The notes: generated by a model from the sequence alone, not told the origin. 64,000 nt of DNA from Megascapheus bottae (GCA_024803745.1 JANJXV010000037.1:2851001-2915000); one strand, 5' to 3'. Shown: positions 1 to 13,218, counted from the first letter of the stretch. Translations and numbers: made by a program.

Positions 1-108
1 CTCAGTTAACCACCAGAAAACCAGACATGAAGCTGTGGCTTAAAGTGGTAGAGCACTGGCCTTGAGCAAAAAGACCCTGAGATAAGCCCCGCAAGCAACA
101 AAAGAAAA
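1..108 (+). mobile_element. Family-B composite SINE, 3' half, cut by window start
   Basis: Starts inside the linker (CTCAGTTAACCACCAGAAAA) and continues into the tRNA-like 3' module (CTGTGGCTTAAAGTGGTAGA) and an A-rich tail. Confidence 0.8.
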
Positions 109-1017
109 AAAGTTAATAAAATAAAATGTGTCCATGTGATATTGTCTAGCTAGATATTTGTGATTAGGAGGATTCCTTTCTAGAAAGCTGAAAATAGTCA
201 TAAGATCTTTGTTATTGTTGATTAGTGATAGGGATAGCTCTGGAATTTCTGCATGATTTTGTTCCTTTTTTTCATATTGGACTTTAAAAGATTTATGATT
301 TCTATTTCTACCTCATTTACTAGCGTTTTCTTGGAGATCCTTGTTTATCACTTGTGTATTCACTTTTCAATTCCTGCTCATTTGCATTAAACAATCAAGG
401 CAGGATGCAATTTAAAAGTCAAATTATTACAGGAATATACACTACCATTAGCAAAGTCATGTCTGAGGGGTTACCTATCAAAAGGGCATGTGGGGTCAAA
501 TGACATGTAAACAAAATTACCAGGAACAATCTCTTAAGGTCTCTTGAGCAATCCACAGTACTGTTATATTCTTTTCCTTCCTGTCTTGGAAAAGATCACT
601 GTTTCTTAAACTGAAGACTAGAAAGCATAGTTTCCTGAAATTAGATATTATGGCATATCTAAAATAGTTATTTTTAAGCAGGAGAATCATGTCGTCTCTT
701 CTCAGTGAGCTATTCACAATGGAAAAAGTCCTTAGGGATTAAAACCAGCTGAGGGAACAGAAGATTCATCTCCTGTCTCAGGGACAGAGGTTCAGTGATT
801 GGAACAGCTGGCACAAAGGCCTGGTTTGTGTAATGACTGTTTCTCTTTTGCTATGCAAACAGTAGATAGTAGAATGTGTCTAGGTTTCAAGCACATATGA
901 TACAGTTAGAGATAAAGACAGGTAAAATAAAACTGTTGATCCGAACCCAGAACAATCAAGTCATAGTCTGAAATTTGTGTTTACTAGCTTATTTAAACAG
1001 ATTCCAATATATGGAAG

Positions 1018-1019
<2 letters not shown>

Positions 1020-1067
<48 letters not shown>
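1020..1067. repeat. (GT)n microsatellite
   Basis: About 23 uninterrupted GT units next to the tail side of the minus-strand SINE at 1068. Confidence 0.98.
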
Positions 1068-1068
<1 letters not shown>

Positions 1069-1301
1069 TGTGTCCACACACTAGTACTGGAGCTTGAATT
1101 CAGGGCCTGTCCCTTAGCTTTTGCACTCAAAGCTGCTGTACTTGCACTTGAGCAACAGTGCCACTTCTAGCTTTTTGCTAGTTAATTGGAGACAAAAGTG
1201 TTGTAGACTTTTCTGCCCAGGATGGCTTTGAACCATGATACTCAGATCTTAGCCTCTTGAGTAGCTAGGATTACAGGCGTGATCCACCTTTACCTGGCTT
1301 T
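1068..1301 (-). mobile_element. Family-B composite SINE
   Basis: Full antisense copy from the tRNA-like module (TACTGGAGCTTGAATTCAGG) to the Alu/B1-like head (GAGTAGCTAGGATTACAGGC). Its tail side abuts the (GT)n at 1020-1067. Confidence 0.85.
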
Positions 1302-1719
1302 AATAAGTTTTTAAGGACTTAGACTTTTAAAAAGCAGTTTTTATATACTGGGTCATATATCACATTATGGACAGTAAAATGCAGGGTGTAGAAAATGTAT
1401 GAAAATCCTGCAGGATAACCTGTAAGCTGTCATTGCTATTAAGCCTGACAAACTATTAAAAGGAATTTTCAGTGGCAAAGCTGGGGAAGTAGGAACTTGA
1501 GGGGAGGTACTAAGATTCCTGCAAGAACAAAAAGAAAGTCAGCTGGGTACAAAATAAGAAAGGAGAGAAAGTAGACTCTTCTGTCTGAGTGTCCCTGAAT
1601 GAAGAGCTGGAAACTTCTCATAAACTGTTTGCCTCATAGTCTCAGAATTGTACTCATACTCTTTTGAAATAAGGAAGTTTTCTCTGAGATAGCAGGAATT
1701 ATCATGAAATAGTACGAGT

Positions 1720-1850
1720 TAGTCATTGGAAAACCCCTGCTTTGGAACTGAAGAGATTGAAGCTTAAATCTCCATTTGGCCAACTTTTAACCACAAGAGC
1801 TGCTAAGTTAATAAGCCTTTCTGAGTCTCCATTTTCTTGTATCCTCAGAA
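1720..1850 (+). repeat. MIR-like SINE relic
   Basis: ACCACAAGAGCTGCTAAGTT and CCTTTCTGAGTCTCCATTTT follow the MIR core and 3' order. Confidence 0.35.
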
Positions 1851-2004
1851 GAAGAAAGCATTTATTTTGCAGGGTTGCAATTAAAAATAAATTAGAGAAT
1901 TCATTTCAACTATGCTTTGGTTCAGCCTGGCACAACCCTCAAATGAGTAAATGTTGTTAAGTTTCAGTTTCTTGCAGCTATCCATATAAACTGTTGTCTT
2001 TTTT

Positions 2005-2400
2005 TTAGAATATTTTTATCTTTAAGTAGTTGTGCAGAGGAGTTGCTGTTCAACAAAGCATTTTTGTCAGTAGAGTACCTGTTGATCATTGCCATGCATT
2101 TCAACATTTCTACCCATCCTTTCCTGCCTCACCCCTTCTCTTACGATTGTTTAATTTTTAGGTTATTTACTGCATTTTTGCCACTTAAGAAAACAGTTTA
2201 TATGTACGTCTTGGCCTTTCATCCCTTCATCTTTGTTTCTTTTTGAACCAAAGTTGGAACTCACCACCAAATGGCTCTTCCATTAATTTCATCATCCAAA
2301 TACGATGTACTAATTAATTTGGACTTTAAAAATCAAGTCTTATTGACTTCCCTTCCTCTTTCTGCTTATCTCTATCATTCTAATATCATATCTTCCATCG
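2005..2400 (-). mobile_element. Old LINE-1 3' UTR-like fragment, minus strand
   Basis: TATCTTTAAGTAGTTGTGCA, GTTGCTGTTCAACAAAGC, GAGTACCTGTTGATCATT and a C/T-rich block follow the order of the L1 3' ends at 36895 and 62185, but are more diverged. Confidence 0.4.
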
Positions 2401-2499
2401 CATCAAACTAAGATCTGTAAAACCATGAAATATCATGAAATAATATCATGAGTAATATCATTATTATATCATGAAATGTAATCACTGCAATGTCGTACT

Positions 2500-2995
2500 C
2501 CTCAGTCTCTCCAGATTAATTATATTACTGCACTTGTCTGCCTGGAAGAACATCCTCCTTCTGCCCCACATCTTCCTGAAGAGACTTATCAGAAACCACC
2601 TGTCTGAAAACCAATAATCACCTATAACCATTAATCACCAGGCTGTCATTTTCCTGACTATGAGTCAGCAAAAGGACCCCAGGCCTTGAGGTCACTTCCA
2701 CTGGGGCCACACCTCTTCCTCACACTTCCCCATATAATCTCCACTATCAGCCTAACTACAGCTCCTTATCCACTACATGCTGTGTGCTATTCTACTCTCC
2801 ATGGGCTATTCTTTGCTGGCATGTGCCCAACTCTCTCTGCATACCTCTATCTAGCACAGGCCAGCAGTTTGATTTTCCTAATAAATTCTCTTCTGCCTGA
2901 ACAGACTGGACGTCTCCTTTTGGAAACCCTTACACTCACAAAATCAAATAGCTGTGGACTAAAGGGGTAAGACCCACTCCTGGTCTGTAATTTCT
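2500..2995 (+). mobile_element. Probable solo LTR of an endogenous retroviral or MaLR-type element
   Basis: The layout resembles an LTR: a CT/CA-rich U3-like part, a TATA-like CATATAAT at 2731-2738, an AATAAA at 2880-2885 followed by TTCTCTTCTGCCTGAAC, then a short U5-like end. No internal gag/pol region is adjacent, so it would be a solo LTR. The ends are approximate and no clear target duplication was seen. Confidence 0.45.
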
Positions 2996-3950
2996 TCTTA
3001 CATATCTCTTTCTCTTCAACAGGAATATCATGGAGGCAGTGAAAAAGAATGAGATGGTTTCCTTCCTTCATGAAATGTATATTTTAGTGAGCATCTTGAC
3101 AGTTAAGCATCAATTACTTACATACTTTCTTAGATACTTGCCAAGCAATATTGAACAAATAGAGTGGTCAGTACATTGCTTTTTTGAGTGGTGCTTCTGA
3201 AATTCCCATTCCATTTTCTAATCATGCACAACAAAAACTCCAATGTTCTTAGGAAGATTTGATCAGATGGTTTCGGTTTTCTTCAGGAGCCTGCAAACGT
3301 GTTGTTTGTTTCCAGAATGCTCCTCTAATTGAGATAGAGAATTCATGCTAGGAATTGCAGGGTACATAGTGCTTTAGTAGAGAAGAGTATGATTTAACCG
3401 GTCACATGGCTTCTGCTTTGTCTCTCTTAGTATCACTGTTGGGCTGGGCTGTCTCACTAAGGTGTGATGTCCTTGCTAACCTGATGATTCCTGGAAAAAT
3501 GCCCTGGCTGTCTCCTTAGAGCTGCTGTGGTCTTCAAAGATGACAAGTACAGGATTAATGCCTTGCAAGCAAAGTTTCCCTTTGGTTCTTTGTCCTCCCC
3601 ACCCATGACAGACTTCTGGAGCAAAACAAAGTACAGAACTCTTTTTAGATTGTGAAATGCATTTTCCCAACTCCAGTTCTCCACCCACTGTGTTTCTTGT
3701 TGCTTTCAGAATTTTATTCTGATAGAGAAAGTTTATTGCCTACTAAAAATAATTTACCAAACATAATTAGAATGAATTCTTCATATATAATGGGTCACAA
3801 GAGGTCAAAGGCTTCATTAAAAGCTGTATGACAGAGATGATGCTTTTAAACCTCAGGTTTCCAGGGTGAATGGAAAATAACCAGGCAGCTATAATAGGAC
3901 TCTCATTTTTAAGGGTGAAATATCATGCAGCTATTAAAAGTCAAGCTATA

Positions 3951-4196
3951 AATCAGCTGCTGGTAGCTCACTTCTGTAATCCTAGATACTCGGGAGGCTA
4001 AGATCTGAGGATCACAGTTCGAAGGCAGCCAGAGCAGGAAAGTCAGTGAGACTCTTATCCAATTAGCAACCAAAAAAAAGCCACAACTTTTGAGCTGTGG
4101 TTCAAGTGGTAGAGTTCTAGACTTGAGCACATAAGCTCAGGGACAGTGCCTGCTCCCGAGTTCCAGCTCCAGGACCATTCCCCCTCCAAAAAGGTC
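3951..4196 (+). mobile_element. Family-B composite SINE
   Basis: Head TCTGTAATCCTAGATACTCG, then linker AATTAGCAACC and the tRNA-like module GAGCTGTGGTTCAAGTGGTA, ending in CCTCCAAAAA. Confidence 0.85.
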
Positions 4197-4319
4197 TAGA
4201 AATAATGTTCACCAAGGGTTGTCACTGGTGTATTAAATAAAACAAATTTGAGACTTGAAATTCCATCTTCATAAAACAAATATAGAAGTGTACTTATCAG
4301 AACTATGTAGCATGTAGAA

Positions 4320-4362
4320 GTGAGAGAAGGGAGAGGGAGAGGGAGGGAGGGAGGGAGGGAAG

Positions 4363-4434
<72 letters not shown>

Positions 4435-4720
4435 CAGTAGGGAGAGGGAAGTGTAGAGAGAGAGAAAGAGGGAAGGAGGGAAGAGAGTCAGAAGAGGGAA
4501 GGAGAGAGGAGAGAGAGAAAGGAGAGGGAAGAGATGAAAGGAAATAGAAACAGAGGAGAAATTGGGAGAGATAATGAGAGAGAGAAGAGAATGGATAGAC
4601 AGGGAGAGATAAGAGTAGAGAGAAGCATGAAAGAGAGGAAGAGGGAGAAAGGGAAAAGAAGGGAGCTGACTTGAAAGAAGGGAAAGGGAGGGAGGGGGAT
4701 AGACAAAAGAAGAAAGAAGA
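4320..4720. repeat. (GGGA)n/(GA)n purine tract
   Basis: GGGA units run into about 31 uninterrupted GA units (4371-4432), then 290 nt of imperfect GA/GGAA purine sequence. The strand is almost pure purine for 400 nt. Confidence 0.97.
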
Positions 4721-6218
4721 ATTTTCACCATAATATTATAGTGGCCTGTAAAAAGGGCTAAGCTGGGTAGACTATCCATGCCTACATGGCCAGTTGGATC
4801 AGGCTGGAAGCTTTCATATTTCCTAATTTCTAAAAGACACATTTAAGCTTCAGTTGCTCACGTCACACTTGCCACACACCACCCCTCCATAGCCAATTAC
4901 AGTGGCCTGGGGACACATCCTGGTTTCTGGGTAGAACTGAAAGCCAATGATCACCAATATCATCAAAAGCATATGGCATAGAAGCTTGGCAGCTGCCACT
5001 GAAATCACAGATGAGAGCAAAGGGCAGAGAGCAACTGTTCTGACTGATGGGCCTAGAGATGTCTTTTCAGAATCTCGTCAGGACAGTAAGTCGCCCCAAG
5101 GTCTTCCCCATATCGGGTCAATGTCTTTTTATTCTTCCATTGGCTTCATATGCCATACTTACCAGCAATAAATAATCTTTGTACATCCCTTCCATGGTAC
5201 ATGCAGTACATTTTCCTACATTTGATATCAAATGCAATTGTCTTTAAAAAATCCATTTTGTTTCATTGAGAACAGCATCCTCTGTAAGCATTAAAGATTT
5301 TCTCCTTGATACATCAAATTCAATTGTCATCTTTCTCTTGCAAAGTCCAAGCACTTGGCGTATTTTAAATCTACCAAATCCTCCAGTGCTTCTCCGGTCA
5401 CAGATTTTCTTTGAAACAGGCTTAATTGTGAAACATATTCTGATTCAAAGGTTGCATATTTAATCGTGTGCTGTAAATCTGAAGTATCAGTCACAGAACC
5501 GCATTTTGTGTTCCCAGTAGAACTGAATGAATTTCTACAAGGAAAGCGTAGTAAAAGTTTCTTCTCACAGACATTTTGCCAGCAGGCTCATGGTTTATAC
5601 CTAAGAATCATACTTGTTGAGGTTGAATTTCAAGCCAGAGGACAAGAACTGTTCTTTTTATATTCCTGACATTAAATATTAATGGAATACTTCCTAATTA
5701 CTGGAAAATCTCCTGGGTACTGGACATGCAGTGGTGTCTAGTGAAAGCTGGAAATCACAGATACTTGTAGTCTAGCAGTGAATGCCAAGATAGGAAATAG
5801 ATCATTACAGTAAAATTGCCAGTCATTGAAACAAAATAAGGAAGCACTCAAAAGGCTATTGGAGTGTGTCTACTCCAGAACAGGGATGATTCCCAAGGAA
5901 GTGATGCCGAAGCTGTAAGTGATAAGTCTGATTTTAAGTTGCAGGAAGAGAAGGAGAGAGCAATAGAGAATGACAGTCCTAGAAAATGGCATGTGCGAAG
6001 CCCAGAGGCTCGTGGTCGTCCTTCATTAACTAAGGGTTCAACGTTCAGCTCAGTGTTTGTGTCTGGCCCAGCCTTTCCTCAGTCTGTTTCACCTGCCCAC
6101 AGCCTCCACTGTGATTGATCTGCTATCACTTCCTGCATGAATGAAGGAAAAAAAATACTTGTTTTCTACTACTATTGAAGTAGTTTTACAGGGGAGTTGC
6201 CATTAAAAAAGGCAGCTT

Positions 6219-6765
6219 ATGAATAAAATATATCTTGATCAATCACACCTTCAACATGCTCTCCCATCTCTCTCCTACCCACCCCTTCCCTCACTTTTCT
6301 TAAATTTTGTGGATGTACATTCTATTCTTTGTTTTATTTTCTGCTTCTATTTGTCTACATCTTTTCTCCTTGCCCCCCACACCACCCCTTTAGAGTACCT
6401 GTTCACTTCCTGGTGTTTTGTTTTGCTGAACTTTGAGTCTCCTTGGAATTGCACTATTTGAGATCTCCCTTCAATCTACTATATTGCAGTTAGTGCATTT
6501 ATATGCACTTGCATACCACCCAATGTATTTAATTATGAGTTTTAATGCTAAATCTAGCTTCCATGTATAAGGAAAAACATAAATCCTTTGTCTCTCTGGG
6601 CCAGACTTACTTTACTTAACAATTTCTTTATAAATGGTATAATATCATTCATTCTAATGGATGAGTAAAATTTCATTGTGTATGTATGTATATATATATG
6701 TATATGTGTGTGTGTATATATGTATATATATCACATTTTCTTCTTTATCACTTAGTGTGTCCACC
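6219..6765 (-). mobile_element. Old LINE-1 3' region, minus strand
   Basis: A pyrimidine-rich 3' UTR-like block is followed by GGTATAATATCATTCATTCT, GTAAAATTTCATTGTGTATG and a TATA/TGTA run, ending ATCACATTTTCTTCTTTATC. This is the familiar antisense ORF2 C-terminal signature of old L1s. Confidence 0.55.
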
Positions 6766-6785
6766 TGTGCCTAAAATCCCTTTCC

Positions 6786-7104
<319 letters not shown>

Positions 7105-7152
<48 letters not shown>
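7105..7152. repeat. (AC)n microsatellite
   Basis: About 24 AC units forming the tail of the SINE at 6786-7104. Confidence 0.98.
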
Positions 7153-7157
<5 letters not shown>

Positions 7158-7732
7158 TTGCTTTTCTCTGGTGAACATATCCTGACATATCCTCAAGTGA
7201 GATATGTGTTATCTTCTACAATGACTATATCAATCTTTTCATTCCTCTGAACTCTTATGGTACATTGAATTTAAGCACAGGAGCTTATTTTGATGATTAG
7301 TTTTCTAACCAGCACATTTCATGTACCCTGTGTTCTTACAGAGAAACTACTTTCTGTGTGTTTTCCTGAGCACAGCGTGGTCTTAGATGTGTCTGGTGTT
7401 TGTCAGATGTAATTTTAGTATTAGTGCCTCCTCTTGGAAAACTCAGTGAAGAGAGTGTTTCTGAATAAGGCAGGAAGTGGTAGAAGGCCTAAACTCAATC
7501 CCAGTAAACCAATCATGAATGGTATGATCTCATTCTTAAGAAGGTTAAGTAAACTTTGTAGATCTCATCTACCCTGTAAAATTCCCCAGGAAAGGTTCCC
7601 CTTAGGATTTGGAGAGAATTCAAAGTTCATAGACCAGACCAGTGCATGGCAAATACAGTAATAATTTGATAGTCAAAAACATTGCCTGATTTTTTTGATT
7701 TCCAGAAAAGTTTTGTTTTGTCATGTTTTCTT

Positions 7733-7806
7733 CTAATGCTGAGGATTGAACTCAGGACCTTGTGCATGCTAGACAGATCCTTTACCATTGAGCTGCGTGC
7801 ACAAGC
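7733..7806 (-). mobile_element. ID-like monomer SINE
   Basis: AATGCTGAGGATTGAACTCA, GGACCTTGTGCATGCTAGAC and ACCATTGAGCTGCGT are the antisense of a tRNA-derived ID-type monomer, without the shared 3' module of family A. Confidence 0.65.
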
Positions 7807-9310
7807 TCTAAATGCAAATTCCTACAGGCTACTTGGATCCCTTATTCTTGTGGCTTGCAACCATTTCTACCTTCTGTCTCCCCTTTGCTATTTCCTGGGC
7901 TCCAATGTCCTACCTTCGCCTTGCTGTTAAAGAGCTTTCTGCTTCTTCAAACATAATATGCTCAAAGTAGAAACTTCCATCATAATTAATATTCCCTTTC
8001 ACTTTGCACATCAAAGGTTCTTCTGTTAGTCATCGTTGAGTCATTCAAATGCAGTTTTGAGGCTATCTTTTAACTTGTCTATTCTGATCAGCTGGGTGTC
8101 AAATGGTAGTTATATGTCCATAAATATCTTTCAAATTCATCATCTTCCTCTCTATGACTCTCTTCCTATTTCTGAATTGCTGCAGTAGCTTCTGATGTTA
8201 TCTGATGTGCAAGGTTCATTTTTAAATGTATATTCTTTTTTTAATATTTTTATTACATTCTCCTTGCTCTTCCTGAATAAGGTGGATATTGTCTTCCCTG
8301 TCCCACTCATCAACACTACCAGGGCAGGGATTTTGGCAATTGTAGCTGAAGATTTAATTTTACTATATTCCAGTTGTATGGATGTGGGTAAGTAGATTAA
8401 AGTGTGTGAGCCTTTGTTTCATGTGTGCTGGCCTGAAGTCAAAGCAGAAGTCCATACAGACTACAAAATATCCTTTGGTATCCAGTCAGCTTCTGACAAG
8501 ATGTTTTCACATGGCATTTTTTTTTGTGAGACTCATTTTTATAGTTCAGAAACAGGGCTTTCTAAATAGGTGACATTTCACCCTCTGGCAAGTTTTCTCA
8601 TCATACAGACACAGAAAAATATTAGGAGAAAGGAGCAGAGAGGCAGCCGTAACTCTGCAGAATTAATATAGGATTATGACTCCTACGGAGTACAAGTCTG
8701 ATTCTTCCTGATCTCTGACCAATAGGATTCTTTTCCTGTATCCTCACTCCTGGCGATTTCCTTCCTGGAACCCCACATTCTCTGTCTCTGCTGTTGACTA
8801 TCTCTCTGAACCCCCTCCCTGTCCCTGGCTTCTGTCAAATATGCCTGCTGGCTCTCCCTCGTTGATCTTCCTTGACCCTGACTGTTTATCAAAAGCTGGG
8901 GACACAAGAAAGAGGTCTTTTGTTCTTTCTTCAACCTACTGCTGCTTTTCTCTCATCTCTGGTTCCTGAATCAGAAGACCTAAAACAACACACAATCAAT
9001 TACTGAGAGCTCTTCCACAAAACTTGGCTAGGAGGAGTCCTGAGGGAAGATTTGCTATCTGACCAGTAAACCTCATTACTCCAGACTCTACCTAATATCT
9101 TTATCTTGGTTGTGATTACTCTCTGATAGTCAAAGTGGACCCCCAAACTCAGCAACTTTAGCAGCATGTACTACTACTAAATCATATGCCCAATGAATTC
9201 TGCTAGAATTCGTTGCTCACCTTAAGGGAGCAACACATTCTTTTTGTTGTTGTTTTTGTAAAGCAACCACTGACAGAGATTTTGAGTCAAGTGACTTGAA
9301 TATTACTTGG

Positions 9311-9526
9311 TTTTGGCTTTAGTTTTGTTTTGTGTTTGTGCCAGTACTGAGGCTAAACTCTACCTGGGTGCTGTCCTTGAGCTTTTTACCACTTGAACCA
9401 CAGCTCCACTCTGGTCTTTTGGTGATTAATTGGAAATAAGAGTCTCATGAACTTTCCTGCGGAACTACAATCTTCAGATCCAGCTTCCTGAGTAGCTTCC
9501 ACAGGAGCCATTAGTGCCTGGCTTGA
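9311..9526 (-). mobile_element. Family-B composite SINE
   Basis: Antisense copy flanked by near-identical CTTGAATATTA repeats (about 9294 and 9523), a likely target duplication. Confidence 0.8.
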
Positions 9527-9749
9527 ATATTATTTGTCAATAATATTAACTATGTTAACTTATGCCCCTAATTCAGAATTCATTTGAATGTGTGTTTATA
9601 CTATTTTGAAGCGGATATGTATATACTGTATGTGTATGTGTATGTGTATATGGGTGTGTGTGTATATGAGAAAGACAGAGACATGCATTTTTTGTTATAA
9701 ACATCTGTGGTTTTCATCATATTAACTTGTCAGTTCTCACAATGAATCA

Positions 9750-9870
9750 TAAAGTAGACAAATTTATTCCCAGTTTCCAGATGATGAAAAGATATCTTGG
9801 AGAGGTTAATTAAGTGGCTAAAGACCACCAAGCTAATGAGTGGGTGAGGCAAAGAGAGTTAGTACCCAGT
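9750..9870 (-). repeat. MIR relic
   Basis: AGATGATGAAAAGATATCTT, GAGGTTAATTAAGTGGCTAA and ACCACCAAGCTAATGAG match the antisense MIR core. Confidence 0.5.
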
Positions 9871-10639
9871 TGTGAAGATATCAAGTAGCCTGGAGAGATA
9901 GCTGGCAATTCTGAAAGTTGAAGATTCCTGGGAGGACAAGAGGAGGGAAAAAGTGAGGAGGATGAATTTTCCTTAATTGCACAAGGAGTAGGGAAGGGAT
10001 TAGCATGAAGCTTAAAATACTCAGCTGTCTTCTAAGGGTTGTCAAAGTAAATTGTATCCCCAGAGGCATTTAACAGCAATTAGATCACACATTTGCACAT
10101 GGCTATAGTTGGAGAGGCTGGTAATTGATCTACCAAAGGAGATTTTAATGGAGCTTTATAAGCAATACTTTGAAATGTTTTGCATAAGAAATTACTTTGT
10201 AAATACCCTTGCTACGTTTTACTTAATCCTGGCCAGCTGGAAACTCACTTGTCATTTGAACATTCATTTAGCCACTTTGTAAAAGGATTTTGTAGTTGTT
10301 GTTATTGTTGTTGTTGAAGAGAGTGGAGAATGTCCCAGGGAAGGCAAGGGAACAGACTAACTGAGATACGATTGTTTTACCTGTTGACACCACCCTTCTT
10401 GCCTGTGGAGGTAACAGTTCTCTCATTTCTTATACTTCAGCTAGGTGAGAAGAACAGGCCTTCCACCAACTATAACTTCTCCAAATCCAGCATTTTAAAT
10501 CTCTAAGATGGTAGTTCTGAAAGCATGGTATCTAACCCACCAGCTAAAGCATCGGCTGGAAGGGAATAAAAGGGGCAATTTATAGGACCCCATTCCAGAC
10601 CTATAAGCAATCTGTGTCTCAACAAATCCTTCAAATGAT

Positions 10640-10640
<1 letters not shown>

Positions 10641-10673
<33 letters not shown>

Positions 10674-10731
10674 CACGAGGTCGCGTGCACATGCGCCTGT
10701 GTGTGTGTGTGTGTGTCTGTCTGTCTGTCTG
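10641..10731. repeat. (GT)n compound microsatellite
   Basis: Two GT runs separated by a CpG-containing spacer (GCACGAGGTCGCGTGCACAT), ending in (GTCT)n. Confidence 0.97.
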
Positions 10732-12058
10732 TACTGATGATTACACTCCGAACCTCATGTTTGCTAGTCACTCAAGAGTCACGCTCCAGGCCCTGTGTTT
10801 CTGATGCATGATAAATGTTAAGAAGCACAGCTCAGAAACCTCCCCCAAGTCAGCCTGCTTGGGCTTATTTCCTTTTTCTTCCTTGCAATTATCCCTAAAC
10901 AATCCAGTTAACCTCTTCTCTTTTACGTGTACATAAAACTTGAACTTACTCAGCAAGTCTTTTCCCATTCCTTCTCTAGAAAAGGACCTTTCACATCTCC
11001 AAACCTGGTAACATATTTCATTGGCACTCTGGCTAGCCTTAGAGCTTCTACTTTGTATCTAGTTTTGTAGTAAGCACTGGGGACATTCAATGGTCAGGTG
11101 TACACATCTCTGCCCTGGTGGAACAGGTAGTGGGTAGACTCCTGTCTTAGAATGTTCCTTAGAATGTACTTTGAGGATCCTTTCTGGCTGAACTAAGCTA
11201 TCACAGATGTGGTGAAAGGCAATGCAATGTCTTCTTTCATTTGCATAGAAAAGCCACAGTGTTGTGTTGTATTGAAACATATCAGAAATATGGAACCTCT
11301 ACCATTGGTGTAAATAGTATCATTGAATACATTGGGTTTTTCATCTCAGCACTAATGACTTTGCAGTAGAGAGTTATGTGGAGAAGGTGGCAATCCCTGT
11401 CTGTACATTGCAGGATATTTAGCAGTTGCACTGACCTCTACCCACTGAATACCTGTCACAGTTATGACAATCGGAAATTGTCTTCAGGCAGTGCCAGAAA
11501 TCCCCAGTGAGAAAATCACCACTGATTGAAAGCAGCTAGAAATATTTTTTACTTGTAGGAATTCTGACTTTAAAAGAATATAAAAATGCTTTTAAATGGT
11601 TGTAAGCCAATCATTCAGGAAATAAGTTAGAGATAATTTTTTTAAAGCCAGAGGGCAAAAGCATATATGACAGAAAATCTGTTTCAGAGGGAATTTTATT
11701 AACTTCAGGATATTCAGTGAATTCCCAGTCCCAAGCAAATCCGAGCAGGTTAGGATATATATTCCACTTTGGTGAAAATGTGGATATTTCATGATTCTGA
11801 TTTCAGAATTCTCAGTATTTGGATGTTTTGGTTGTTCCTAGAATGGCTTCTTAAAGAACTCAAGGAAATCTCTTGAGTGTCTAAAAGCAACAGAAAGATA
11901 GCAGTGAGATTATATCATGCCTGGCTAGACTTACTGCGTCCACTGGCATTGTGACTCTTACCACCTGTGGCATTTGGCCAAATATCTGACTCTTCTTCCC
12001 CTTTCCTCATCTATGACAGGGATACATTTAGAGCTCCTCTCTCAAAAGTAATATGAGG

Positions 12059-12254
12059 GGGGCCGGGAGTTTGACCTGGTGGTAGAGTGCTTGCCTAGCA
12101 TGCATGAAAACCCAAGTTCAATTCCTTGGTACTACATACATAGAACAAAAGCTGGAAGTGGTGCTAATGCTCAAGTGGTAGAGCTCTAGCCTTGAGAAAT
12201 TCCAAGGACAGTGCTCAGGCCCTGAGCTCAAGCCCAGGACTGGCAAAAAAAAAT
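12059..12254 (+). mobile_element. Family-A dimeric ID-like SINE
   Basis: ID-like half with pol III A and B boxes (GTGGTAGAGTGCTTGCC; AAGTTCAATTCC), then the shared tRNA-like module and poly(A). Flanked by GTAATATGAGG at 12048-12058 and 12255-12265, a perfect target duplication. Confidence 0.92.
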
Positions 12255-12317
12255 GTAATATGAGGATTTGTGAGATAATACACATTGAGCTTTTGGTTAA
12301 AAAAAAAAAAAAACAGT

Positions 12318-12533
12318 GTTGGCTGGGAGTTTGGCCTAGTAGTAGAGTGCTTACCTCTAGCATGCACGACGACTGGGGTTCAATTCCTCAGTACCACATA
12401 CATAGAAAAAAGCTGGAAGTGGTGCTGAGGCTCAAGTGGTAGAGCTCTAGCCTTGAGAAAGTCCAAGGACAGTGCTCAGGCCCTGAGCCCAAGCCCAGGA
12501 CTGGCAAAAAAAAAAAAAAAAAAAAAAAAAAAA
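12318..12533 (+). mobile_element. Family-A dimeric ID-like SINE
   Basis: Full copy with a 28-nt poly(A) tail. Short CAGTGTT repeats flank it. It sits only 64 bp after another copy in the same orientation. Confidence 0.92.
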
Positions 12534-12730
12534 GCAGTGTTAGCTTTTACAATTAACTCAGTCTGTATATTTTGGCTGATTCTTCAAAACTTGTACAATT
12601 GACCAGCAGTTTTTGCCTGGTGGTGGTATATGTTTGTTTATTACAGATATGCCTCACAATAAGACTTCTTTTACTTTGTTTTTTCTTTCAGCAAATAAAT
12701 TTCAAATGTAAGAACTCAGAACAACCAGAA

Positions 12731-13216
12731 TCAGGTCCTGGTGGCTCATGCCTATATTAGCTACTCGAGAGGCTGAGATCTGAGAAATGAAGTTTGAAGC
12801 CAGCTGGGACAGACAAATCTAAGAGATTCTTTTTTTTTTCTTTGTTTTTTTTTTTTTTTGGTGTGTGTGTGTGCATCATGGGGCTTGAACTCTGCCTGGG
12901 CATTGTCCCTAAGCTCTTCAGCTCAAAGCTACCACCCTGCCCTTGAGTCAAACCCACTACCCGTTTTTTCTAGAGGTTAATTGGAAATAAGAGTCTCAGG
13001 TCCTTTTGTGCCTGGGATGGCTTTGAACCTTGATCCTCAGATCTCAGCCTCCTGAGTATCTAGGATTACAGGCATGAGCCATCGAGCCCTGCTAAATCTA
13101 AGAGATTTTTATGTCTGATTAATCATCAAAAAGCTAAAAGAGGAAGTGCATCTCAAGTGGTAGAGCAGCAGTCAGGAGCTATGAAACCAAAGAGGAAAGA
13201 GGGCTTGTAATTCAAA

Positions 13217-13218
<2 letters not shown>
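12731..13218 (+). mobile_element. Family-B SINE interrupted by a second SINE
   Basis: The head half lies at 12731-12828 (GGCTCATGCCTATATTAGCT). The linker and tRNA-like half lie at 13108-13218 (GTGCATCTCAAGTGGTAGAG). A minus-strand SINE sits between them. The tail is the (CA)n at 13219. Confidence 0.85.
12829..13093 (-). mobile_element. Family-B SINE nested inside another SINE
   Basis: Full antisense copy with a poly(T) and short (TG)n tail. It is flanked by AAATCTAAGAGATT at 12815-12828 and 13094-13107, a perfect 14-bp target duplication. Confidence 0.9.

Noticed and set aside
4303..4842. 179-codon minus-strand open frame rich in Ser, Leu and Pro
   Set aside because: It is the translation of the (GA)n/(GGGA)n purine tract and has no real coding signal.
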